6,417 nucleotides of DNA, taken from positions 1-6,417 of the forward strand of contig JANWHF010000357.1 of NCBI GenBank assembly GCA_025450555.1. The letters run 5' to 3'. How positions within the stretch are numbered: position 1 is the first letter of the stretch; each line of letters opens with the position of its first letter. The notes under the pieces were generated by a model. That model was given only the letters and a program-made list of their open reading frames with translations. It made no database searches and was not told the DNA's origin. Shown here piece by piece: positions 1-6,173 of this stretch. A program made the translations under genes and the position numbers. This DNA comes from Tepidisphaeraceae bacterium (GTDB lineage: Bacteria; Planctomycetota; Phycisphaerae; Tepidisphaerales; Tepidisphaeraceae).

Positions 1-8
1 AACGCGCC

Positions 9-13
9 GGAGG
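9..13 (+). promoter_or_regulatory. Shine-Dalgarno GGAGG of the small membrane protein gene
   Basis: GGAGG lies four bases before the ATG at 18. This is a little close but a full-strength ribosome-binding site, and it fixes 18 as the start of the broken gene rather than the in-frame ATGs at 230 or 251. Its presence suggests the N-terminal part at 18-118 is a real gene start and not a chance ORF. Confidence 0.6.
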
Positions 14-17
14 ATCG

Positions 18-520
18 ATGGCAGCTCCATGTGACATCGTTACATTTTCGAATAAGCCGCCGACGGCTGAGGAGGTGGCACGTGGGATTTCAAACCTGAC
101 CGGTCTGCAAGTCCGGGTCGATCGAAGATCAAGAGCAAGACTGAAGGCTCCATCGCATTTGAAGCGGTTCCAGAGGAGAAGATCGAACTCTGCACTGCGC
201 GCGATTCTGAAGGCAGGGATGTCCTCGATTTGGAATGGCAGACTGCCGGAATGACGCTTCTTTTTGCGACCAGAATCGTCGTCGAATCGCTGGGCGGCTC
301 CAATAATTGGAAGATCTCGGACAAAAAACGTCGCAAGTACGGCCAAAAGACTACCGTTAAGCGATTGCTTCGCCGACGCCGCTGGGAGCAGTTCTCTAAC
401 CTCCTTTGGCGGCCGATAGGCTATGCCATAGGGATAGGTCTCTTAATCACATTGCTTATTTACTACCTCGTAACTCTTCCATTTCACGGTGGCGGAAAAC
501 TTCATAAGAAGCTGCGCTAG
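18..520 (+). pseudogene. Small single-pass membrane protein of unknown function, apparent -1 frameshift
   Basis: I do not recognise a named family. Two frames together make one plausible protein of about 166 residues. The first frame (from 18) reads MAAPCDIVTFSNKPPTAEEV and continues to TGLQVRV near 117. The second frame, open from 71 to the TAG at 518-520, continues with GSIAFEAVPEEKIEL (about 146-190), then LDLEWQTAGMTLLFATRIVV and ESLGG. A very basic stretch follows (KKRRK, then RRRRW), then one membrane helix (about 421-486, GYAIGIGLLITLLIYYLVTL) and a short basic tail. After about 120 the first frame becomes Arg/Ser-rich and protein-unlike, and it stops at 252-254. The second frame has a stop at 68-70, so the switch must lie between 71 and 254, best at 117-150. 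The likely product is an N-terminal cytoplasmic domain with a C-terminal membrane anchor. A one-base deletion or a sequencing error explains the break; I see no X-XXY-YYZ slippery heptamer. If the base is restored, this is an intact gene. Confidence 0.6.
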
Positions 521-1995
521 GCAACGCGGATTTGAAAAGCCGTCACAGACCGCGGTGCAAACACGACGGCATCAACATTGGAATTGGTCAACGCATCAGA
601 CGGCACAGTCGCGCCCGGCTCCTCGAAGGAGTTGTGCGCATTGATTTCGCTGTGAGTCAGAACTTTCGACGACACGCCAATCGCCTTTCGTCTCAGATCG
701 ATGTTCGCCTCGACTGGCAGCGACGCATGGGGATTGACCACGGTCAGAAGCAACTTCTCGCCGCGGAGGGAGGCGGAGGCCATGAGGGCGGGCAATTGCC
801 GCTTTTCGGGGCCGACGGGAAAGCTGATCGTGGGGCCGTCGATTTCAACGCGAAGCGAGGTTGCGCCCTGGTGTGGGCGGTACATATCAAACACGTGATA
901 GGTCGGCGTGAGAAGCATCCGGTCGCCTTCGGTCAGGACCATCGCCTGCAGGACATTGGCCATCTGGGCGATGTTGGCCATCACCAGTTTGTCGGCGTGA
1001 CGGTTGAACGTATCGAGCGTGATAGCGGCAACCAGCGCGTCGCGCAGCGTGTTCTGCTGCCAGAGATGATGTGGATTTCGGCCGGGCGTGGGAAGGTGCC
1101 AGGCGCCCCATTCGTCGATGAGCAGGCCGATCTTTCGCTGCGGATCGAATTCGTCCATCAACTGGCGCTGCTCGCAAATAAGTTTTTCGATGCGCGTCGC
1201 TTTCTCGAGCAATTCGTACCATTGGTTGACATCAAACTCGGTTGCGCTTGGCCCGGCAGTGCCGCAGTAATAATGCGCGGCATAACCCTGAATGTGCGGA
1301 AATCGGCCAAGCTTTGAGAAGAAGCGGCGCGTCCAGTCGTGGTTATTTCCGTCGGGGCCGCAGGCGATGCGAAAGAGATTTGTGCCGGAGAAATCGCGGA
1401 GATAGGTGGCGAATTGTTTGTACTCGGCTGCATAGTCTTCCGGGCAGAAGTTTCCGCCACAGCCCCAGTTTTCATTGCCGACGCCCCAGTAGCGAACTTT
1501 TAAAGCCATCGGCGAGCCATTACTTGCGCGCCGCCGGGCAAGGGTCGAGTCTCCGGTGAAATTGCAATACTCGACCCAGTCGCGCATTTCGCGCACGGTG
1601 CCGCTGCCGACATTCCCCGCCAGGTAAGGCTCGGCTCCCAGGTATCTGCAAAGCTGGATGAATTCGTGGGTGCCAAAGGCGTTGGTTTCGACATTCTGTC
1701 CCCACCAGATGTTCACCCGGCGCGGCCGCTGTGCTGCCGGACCAATGCCATCTTCCCAGTGATAATCATCCGCATAGCAGCCGCCCGGCCAGCGCAGCAC
1801 CGGAGGCCGGAGCTTTTTCATGGATTCCAATACATCGGTGCGGAAGCCACTGATGTTGGGAATTGAAGAATTCTCTCCAACCCAAATTCCGCCGTCGATG
1901 CAGCCGCCCAGATGCTCGATGAACTGGCCGTGCAATTCCGGGCGAATCAAGCCGATCGGTTCGTCGGGCAGAATTGTAATCGTTGCTTTGGCCAC
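517..1995 (-). CDS. Alpha-L-arabinofuranosidase, glycoside hydrolase family 51
   Basis: Intracellular exo-enzyme expected to release terminal alpha-L-arabinofuranosyl groups from arabino-oligosaccharides by a retaining mechanism. I choose the GTG at 1993-1995 (protein MAKATITILPDEPIGLIRPE, 492 residues). This matches where family members begin, and a GGAGG lies 12 bases upstream. With this start the acid/base in VGNENWGCGG is Glu175 and the nucleophile in LIDEWGAWH is Glu295, close to E175/E294 of the Geobacillus stearothermophilus enzyme. Other family blocks are HGQFIEHLGGCI, LRWPGGCYADDYHWEDGIGP, NAFGTHEFIQLCRYLGAEPY and the HYYCG segment of the barrel. The C-terminal 100 or so residues form the expected beta domain. 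Length is normal and no signal peptide is seen, so it probably acts on imported oligosaccharides. It follows the AI-2E-type gene by 30 bases, and its TAG stop overlaps the stop of the convergent small gene. Exact substrate within GH51 cannot be read from sequence. Confidence 0.93.
   Translation of the reverse strand: MAKATITILPDEPIGLIRPELHGQFIEHLGGCIDGGIWVGENSSIPNISGFRTDVLESMKKLRPPVLRWPGGCYADDYHWEDGIGPAAQRPRRVNIWWGQNVETNAFGTHEFIQLCRYLGAEPYLAGNVGSGTVREMRDWVEYCNFTGDSTLARRRASNGSPMALKVRYWGVGNENWGCGGNFCPEDYAAEYKQFATYLRDFSGTNLFRIACGPDGNNHDWTRRFFSKLGRFPHIQGYAAHYYCGTAGPSATEFDVNQWYELLEKATRIEKLICEQRQLMDEFDPQRKIGLLIDEWGAWHLPTPGRNPHHLWQQNTLRDALVAAITLDTFNRHADKLVMANIAQMANVLQAMVLTEGDRMLLTPTYHVFDMYRPHQGATSLRVEIDGPTISFPVGPEKRQLPALMASASLRGEKLLLTVVNPHASLPVEANIDLRRKAIGVSSKVLTHSEINAHNSFEEPGATVPSDALTNSNVDAVVFAPRSVTAFQIRVA
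539..570. repeat. Nested inverted repeat at the convergent gene ends
   Basis: GCCGTC (539-544) pairs with GACGGC (565-570). The loop contains an 8-base palindrome ACCGCGGT (549-556). It lies inside the 3' end of the GH51 gene and 19 bases beyond the stop of the small plus-strand gene. With no room between the two genes, it might slow plus-strand transcripts, but no T-run follows, so it is not a classical terminator. Confidence 0.3.
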
Positions 1996-2004
1996 AGGCT
2001 GGAA

Positions 2005-2025
2005 TTTCCTCCAATTCGGAGGCAA
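2005..2025 (-). promoter_or_regulatory. Ribosome-binding site of the GH51 gene, inside a possible hairpin
   Basis: On the minus strand the 30 bases between the upstream TAA and the GTG start hold CCTCC-GAATT-GGAGG. The GGAGG at plus 2008-2012 is the only good Shine-Dalgarno for the gene, 12 bases before the GTG. CCTCC (plus 2018-2022) is an exact complement with a five-base loop. Two further T-A pairs lie outside one mismatch. The stem could hide the ribosome-binding site until a ribosome finishing the upstream gene opens it (translational coupling). The repeat is seen; the function is inferred. Confidence 0.45.
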
Positions 2026-4056
2026 TTATACGCGGCTCGATGGAGCTTCCGCAGGGTTGGCGGGAGGTAACTGCGGCTCGGAAGTGAGCCGCCCGGCGAT
2101 AAGTGGGTGCGCTAATTCGTCAACGCGGTCCTGTGCCGCTGCAAGCGAAGTGACGACCGGCAGATCCTCATCCGGCGCGATGCGATCGCGGGCCCGGCCC
2201 GCATCGCCATGCAAAGTCCACAGACCAACCACAAGCCGAAGCTTGTCAAACTTCTGACGAAGGCGCTTATAAACATATCGCGAGTGGGTGACGGCCGACG
2301 GCGGCATCGCGGAGATGCAGACCAAATCGGAATTTCGATTTTGAACCAGATCGACCATTTCCGCCGTCAGCACATCGCTGTTGGCAAAGGTGGCGCAGTA
2401 GCCGCGGATCTGAAGTAACTGGGAAAGCATCATCCCGACGATTTCATCCGCTTGCGCACGGGCCGGCAGGCAAAGGATGTTGATCTTGCATCCTTCGGGC
2501 AGGAAAGGTAATCGGCGACGTGCCGAGGTGTCTGTTGTCCCGGCCCCATTATCGTCGGCGTTGGCTTCGCCGGTTTTAGCTTTTTCCTTGCCCAGCTCCA
2601 CTCGCCTGCGGTCGGCCAATTCCTCCACGATGTCGCGCAGGCCCTGGAGGACAGCCTGGTATCGCTCCTTATCGAGCCGACCGCGATGGCGATCGTGCTC
2701 GGCCAGGGAAAGGGCCGGGATCATGATCCGGTCGAAGACCTGCTCCAGCGATTGCTCGTCCAGATATTCATTGGCCAGGTCGGTCGCCTCCTCCGGGTCT
2801 TCGGCAATCAGCCGCTGATACACGCGCACCGGCGGCTCCAGCACCGGCTCGTCGCCAAGGAGGATGTCGAGGAACTGCAATTGCGGCACGTATTTGCCCA
2901 TCACCACCAGGCAGACCGTCAGCGGCGTCGAGAGCAGCAAGCCGATCGGCCCCCACAGCCAGGTCCAGAACACCGCCGCTACTAATACGGCCAGCGCCGA
3001 CATTCCGGTACTCGCGCCATACCAGTAAGGCTCAACAAACTGGCTGACGATCACTTCCAACACAACAAACAGGCCAATCGTCGCAAAAAATACCCCGTAG
3101 CCCGGGAACAGCGCAAACGAAAGCAGAAGCGGGACAGCCGCGCCAATCCAGATTCCGATGTAAGGCACAAATCGGCAGACGCCCACCAGGATTCCGAAAA
3201 TCAACACATTCGGAAAACTCGCGCCATGTCCGAATAAGTGGCCAATCAGCCACAGCCCAAGCGCCACACAGACGCCGTAGGTTCCGTTCACGATGGACAG
3301 GGCGCTTAAGTATTTGCTGATTCGGGTGCCGGCCTCGTCAAAGGCCTGCGTCGTGAGATTGAGCCGGCCATGCCCGACCAGTCGGATCATGCGATCGCGC
3401 AGGTCCTCGCGATTGATCAGCATGAAGATGACGAAGACCAGCACCAAGCCAGTCGTGGCCAGCGGATCGAGAATCTGGGCCCCGTAATCGCGAAGCGTCT
3501 CCAACGGCGAAGTGCCCGAAATGATTCGCACCGGCAGCGGGTTTTCGACAGTGGGCTGCGTGGTCGGCTCACCTGGAATGGTGGCGGCGGTGACCGCCGC
3601 GCCCTCGTTGCCATTGCCCGTCACGACGGCTTGGGCGGTGGACGGTCCAGCAGTCGGCTGCGTGGCCGCCTTACTCGATCGATCGATAATTTTGATTTCG
3701 TTCTCGGCCCTTCCCCAAAATCCGCCATGCGAACGAATACTGCCGATTTTAGCCGTGAGCTGGGTGCGATACTTCGGCAAGTCGGTAATGAGTGTGATCG
3801 CCTGGTGATAAACGAGGTATCCGGCGAAGCCGACCGCAGCCACCGCGATCGTTACCACCAGCATCGTCGCGACAACGCGCGGCAGCCTCAATCTCTCCAG
3901 CTGATGCACCATTGGCGAGAAGACGAACGCCAGCAGAATCGCCAGGGCGACGGGGATCAGGAAAATGCGGCCAAAATAAAGGGCGGCAATGACGACGCAG
4001 ACCGAGGCAAGCACGACAAAGCGCGAGCTTTTTGGAAGATCGGTATGCCGAGCCAT
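2026..4056 (-). CDS. AI-2E/PerM family transporter with C-terminal cobalamin-binding-like domain
   Basis: Integral inner-membrane protein of the AI-2E (PerM, YdiK/TqsA-like) family. Substrate is unknown; members are linked to autoinducer-2 export or to ion antiport, so the family name should not be taken as function. I start at the ATG at 4054-4056 (676 residues, MARHTDLPKSSRFVVLASVC), which has AGGA seven bases upstream. Residue numbers are approximate: paired helices at 12-48, a helix at 61-83, a large extramembrane loop at 90-190 with a Thr/Gln/Pro/Ala-rich stretch, a helix at 197-214 followed by INREDLRDRMIRLVGHG, then helices between 250 and 390 that include the family signature VCRFVPYIGIWIGAAVPLLL and FVEPYWYG. 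A soluble tail follows: VYQRLIAEDPEEATDLANEY and HDRHRGRLDKER, then an Ala/Gly/Asp linker (490-515), then a Rossmann-like part (525-650, KINILCLPARAQADEIVG, DLVCISAMPP). That part resembles the B12-binding fold but lacks the DxHxxG histidine motif. It sits 93 bases after recQ and may be co-transcribed. Confidence 0.88.
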   Translation of the reverse strand: MARHTDLPKSSRFVVLASVCVVIAALYFGRIFLIPVALAILLAFVFSPMVHQLERLRLPRVVATMLVVTIAVAAVGFAGYLVYHQAITLITDLPKYRTQLTAKIGSIRSHGGFWGRAENEIKIIDRSSKAATQPTAGPSTAQAVVTGNGNEGAAVTAATIPGEPTTQPTVENPLPVRIISGTSPLETLRDYGAQILDPLATTGLVLVFVIFMLINREDLRDRMIRLVGHGRLNLTTQAFDEAGTRISKYLSALSIVNGTYGVCVALGLWLIGHLFGHGASFPNVLIFGILVGVCRFVPYIGIWIGAAVPLLLSFALFPGYGVFFATIGLFVVLEVIVSQFVEPYWYGASTGMSALAVLVAAVFWTWLWGPIGLLLSTPLTVCLVVMGKYVPQLQFLDILLGDEPVLEPPVRVYQRLIAEDPEEATDLANEYLDEQSLEQVFDRIMIPALSLAEHDRHRGRLDKERYQAVLQGLRDIVEELADRRRVELGKEKAKTGEANADDNGAGTTDTSARRRLPFLPEGCKINILCLPARAQADEIVGMMLSQLLQIRGYCATFANSDVLTAEMVDLVQNRNSDLVCISAMPPSAVTHSRYVYKRLRQKFDKLRLVVGLWTLHGDAGRARDRIAPDEDLPVVTSLAAAQDRVDELAHPLIAGRLTSEPQLPPANPAEAPSSRV

Positions 4057-4063
4057 TGAAAGA

Positions 4064-4067
4064 TCCT
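4064..4067 (-). promoter_or_regulatory. Shine-Dalgarno AGGA of the AI-2E-type gene
   Basis: The minus strand reads CTGCAGGATCTTTCAATG, with AGGA seven bases before the ATG at 4056. It decides for this start over the TTG at 4149, which immediately follows the recQ stop codon, has no ribosome-binding site, and would add 31 non-conserved residues (MLGLACHLIQYSCALDHTSS and so on). Confidence 0.6.
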
Positions 4068-4099
4068 GCAGTAGGCCGCCCGGTCTACACGAACTGGTG

Positions 4100-4127
4100 T
4101 GATCCAAAGCGCAAGAATACTGGATCA
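4100..4127 (-). repeat. Inverted repeat between recQ and the AI-2E-type gene
   Basis: TGATCCA (4100-4106) and TGGATCA (4121-4127) are exact 7-base inverted copies with a 14-base spacer, in the 93-base gap. A separate 10-base perfect palindrome TGGCATGCCA lies next to it at 4130-4139. No T-run follows on the minus strand, so this does not look like an intrinsic terminator. It could be an RNA hairpin that separates the two messages, a processing site, an operator, or chance. Confidence 0.35.
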
Positions 4128-4149
4128 AATGGCATGCCAGCCCCAGCAA

Positions 4150-6057
4150 TTATCGCATCGCATCGAGCAGGGCCTGCCCATACATCTTCACCTTGTATGG
4201 CCCCATGCCTTTGACACGTTCGAGCGATGAGAGGCTGTCGGGGCGGGTGGCCGCGATTTGCCGAAGCGTCGCATCCAGGCAGATGCAGTACGCGGGCAGT
4301 TGCTTCTGGCGTGCGATATCCTGCCGGACCGAGCGAAGCCGCTCGAATCGATCCGTCGCCTCGGCATCCAGTGGCCCCGACTCTTCGGGGACGACGCGGG
4401 TTTCGCGCGAAATCCGCACGGAAGCGGATCCTGAAGACGATCGGCGGGGAACCAGGTCAGCCAGCGATGCGGGCGGAAGCTGCGTGCCTTTCATGACTGC
4501 AACCCCGGTTGCAGTCAGCTCTACGACCGGACGGAACTTAACCCCATCCGGGTCGCGCTGCCGAGCCAGGCCGGCTTCCATCAGCCGGTGCAGCATGGCA
4601 ATGACGCGTTTGCCGGAATGGGCGCGAAGCAATCCGAAGACACTGAGCTTATCGAACCCCCACCGCTGCATCTTTTCGTTCTGGCTTCCGATGAGCACCT
4701 CGGCCACGACGCCCACGCCAAACTTGCCATTCAGTCGTGCCACGGCTGACAGAAGTTGCCTGACAAGCGTGATCAGATCATCGCTTAAAACCTGTGAAGC
4801 GACATCCGAGTCGGGCAATTGCTCCTCGCGCCGGCAGACATCGCAATTGCAGTTCGAGACATCCGAAGTGTCGCCGAAATAATCGAGAATCATCTGCCGT
4901 CGGCAGCGATGGGTCTGCGCATAACGGATCACCAGCTCCAGCTTCTGGCGTGCATGCGACTGAAGTGTTTCAATGACTTTCGGATCGGCTCCAGGATTGT
5001 CCTGCCCGATGCGATCAATGAAGAATTCCTGCGTGTAGCGATCCTGATAGCTGAACAGCAGCACGCAGCGCGAAGGCAAAGTATCTCGGCCAGCGCGTCC
5101 GGCTTCCTGGTAATAGGCCTCAAGCGTGCCGGGCAAGTTGTAATGCACGACGAGCCGAACGTCGGGCTTGTTGATGCCCATGCCAAAGGCATTGGTGGCC
5201 ACCGCGATCGCGCGGGAGGTGTTCATGAAGCGGTCTTGATTGGCGGTGCGCGCCGCCTGATCCATGCCGGCGTGATATGCAAAGATCGGCCGATCGCGCA
5301 GTGAGGCACTGAGGAGCGACGTCACCTCATCCACGGCTTTTCGAGTTGCGCAATAGACGATGCAGCTTCCCGGCTCGGCTCGCAGCAGTTCGATCAGCTC
5401 TCCCCCCTTCTCGGCCGCCTTGGGAACACGCCGACTGGCGTAACGAAGGTTGGGCCGGTCGAAGCCGGTGACGACGATCGTAGGCTCTTTCAGCCCAAGC
5501 TGATGGATGATGTCTTCGCGAACGTCTTCGGTTGCGGTTGCAGTTAACGCAATGCAAGGCGGGCCGCCCAGCTTCTGGCGAACTTCACCCAGCCGAAGAT
5601 ACTCGGGTCGAAAGTCGTGCCCCCATTGGCTGACGCAATGGGCCTCGTCCACGGCAAACAGCTTCACGCGAAGTCGTGGCATCAACTCCTGAAAATCGGC
5701 TGAGAAAAATCGTTCCGGCGCGACATAGAGCAGGCCATCAAAGCCCTGCTCCAGTTCCTTCATCACCTGCCGGCGGAGACTTGCGCTCAAGGCGCTGTTG
5801 AGAAAAGCACATGGGATTCCCTCATCGCGAAGCTGCTGAACCTGATCCTCCATGAGGGAGATCAGCGGCGAAACGACGATGGTCAGCCCCTTTTGGACCG
5901 CGGCCGGCAATTGATAGCAAAGGCTCTTGCCCGCGCCGGTGGGCATGACGCACAAAACATCTTTGCCCGCCAGGACATCTTCGATGACCTCTCGCTGAGC
6001 GGGCCGGAATTCTTCCAGGCCAAACAATTCTTGAAGCTGGGATCGCAGATCAGCCAT
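4150..6057 (-). CDS. recQ: ATP-dependent DNA helicase RecQ
   Basis: 3'-5' superfamily 2 helicase that unwinds forked and recombination DNA during repair and replication restart, acting in the cytoplasm. The 635-residue protein is full length for a three-domain RecQ. Residues: Q-motif FGLEEFRPAQREVI 12-25, Walker A MPTGAGKS 38-45, motif Ia VVSPLISLMEDQV 61-73, DEAH 137-140, aromatic-rich loop SQWGHDFRPEY 143-153, motif III TATAT 172-176, motif V TNAFGMGINKPDVR 288-301, motif VI YYQEAGRAGRD 315-325. The RecQ-specific zinc site has four cysteines: 385 (HRCRRQMILDYFGD), then 403, 405 and 408 (CNCDVC). The RQC winged-helix domain follows at about 420-520 (GKFGVGVVAEVLIGSQNEKM, WGFDKLSVFG). A Ser/Arg/Glu-rich linker (525-565) leads to the HRDC domain (about 570-635), ending LERVKGMGPYKVKMYGQALL. 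The ATG at 6055-6057 gives the usual RecQ N-terminus, though no clear Shine-Dalgarno precedes it. It is the first gene of the leftward cluster. No key residue is missing. Confidence 0.97.
   Translation of the reverse strand: MADLRSQLQELFGLEEFRPAQREVIEDVLAGKDVLCVMPTGAGKSLCYQLPAAVQKGLTIVVSPLISLMEDQVQQLRDEGIPCAFLNSALSASLRRQVMKELEQGFDGLLYVAPERFFSADFQELMPRLRVKLFAVDEAHCVSQWGHDFRPEYLRLGEVRQKLGGPPCIALTATATEDVREDIIHQLGLKEPTIVVTGFDRPNLRYASRRVPKAAEKGGELIELLRAEPGSCIVYCATRKAVDEVTSLLSASLRDRPIFAYHAGMDQAARTANQDRFMNTSRAIAVATNAFGMGINKPDVRLVVHYNLPGTLEAYYQEAGRAGRDTLPSRCVLLFSYQDRYTQEFFIDRIGQDNPGADPKVIETLQSHARQKLELVIRYAQTHRCRRQMILDYFGDTSDVSNCNCDVCRREEQLPDSDVASQVLSDDLITLVRQLLSAVARLNGKFGVGVVAEVLIGSQNEKMQRWGFDKLSVFGLLRAHSGKRVIAMLHRLMEAGLARQRDPDGVKFRPVVELTATGVAVMKGTQLPPASLADLVPRRSSSGSASVRISRETRVVPEESGPLDAEATDRFERLRSVRQDIARQKQLPAYCICLDATLRQIAATRPDSLSSLERVKGMGPYKVKMYGQALLDAMR
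4494..4517. repeat. 24-base near-perfect palindrome inside recQ
   Basis: TGACTGCAACC (4494-4504) and GGTTGCAGTCA (4507-4517) are exact 11-base inverted copies around a CC centre. In RNA this can form a stem of about 10 pairs with a four-base loop. It encodes LTATGVAV in recQ, just after the RQC domain. Whether it is functional is unknown. Confidence 0.6.
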
Positions 6058-6072
6058 AGATGAAACAGGGAG

Positions 6073-6078
6073 ATTATA
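6073..6078 (-). promoter_or_regulatory. Candidate -10 box (TATAAT) of recQ
   Basis: The minus strand has an exact TATAAT whose 3' end is 15 bases before the recQ ATG. I find no convincing -35 box at 16-18 bases spacing (GATGTG is the best). If used, transcription would start near 6065 and leave a leader of only about 8-9 bases, which would fit the lack of a Shine-Dalgarno sequence. Weak evidence. Confidence 0.3.
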
Positions 6079-6114
6079 AGGCCAAACAGTTTCCGCACAT
6101 CAGAGCGGGAATGG

Positions 6115-6160
6115 AAAAAATAACGCGGCGGAGCGGACCTAAGTCGCCATCGCATTTTTT
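6115..6160. terminator. Symmetric A6-stem-T6 structure, possible bidirectional terminator
   Basis: AAAAAAT (6115-6121) pairs with ATTTTTT (6154-6160). Inside, after a 5 by 5 internal loop, GGCGG (6127-6131) pairs with TCGCC (6144-6148, one G-T pair) around a 12-base loop. Read on either strand this gives a GC stem followed within five to seven bases by a T-run, as in bidirectional terminators. The stem is short, so efficiency is doubtful. It is oddly placed, between two divergent genes. Confidence 0.4.
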
Positions 6161-6173
6161 GCTGACTCGGCAT

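Noticed and set aside
100..200. Programmed -1 frameshift in the small membrane gene
   Set aside because: I looked for an X-XXY-YYZ heptamer in the proper frame and found none, nor a strong hairpin just after the likely switch point.
532..1317. Plus-strand ORF of 261 codons
   Set aside because: It lies wholly antisense to the GH51 gene, whose frame holds all catalytic motifs. Its protein shows no recognisable domain, and GC-rich third positions explain its length.
1996..2025. TTG at 2025 as start of the GH51 gene
   Set aside because: It follows the upstream stop directly, has no ribosome-binding site, and adds ten residues absent from family members; the GTG at 1995 gives the usual MAKATITI start.
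3675..3686. Tandem TCGATCGATCGA
   Set aside because: A 12-base self-complementary run encoding Ile-Asp-Arg-Ser in the permease; too short and simple to claim a function.
3370..4059. Plus-strand ORF of 229 codons
   Set aside because: Antisense to the permease; its composition is rich in Arg, Asp, His and Gln, typical of a reverse-frame shadow.
4057..4149. TTG at 4149 as start of the permease
   Set aside because: No ribosome-binding site and 31 residues without membrane or family character; the ATG at 4056 has AGGA at good spacing. Both TTGs sit in the same TAATTGC junction sequence, which I take as coincidence.
4193..4882. Plus-strand ORF of 229 codons
   Set aside because: Antisense to the RQC and HRDC coding region of recQ; Ser/Arg-rich without any family signature.
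517..6057. A functional operon joining recQ, permease and arabinofuranosidase
   Set aside because: Same strand and modest gaps allow co-transcription, but the gene roles do not form a known pathway, and such chance neighbourhoods are common.
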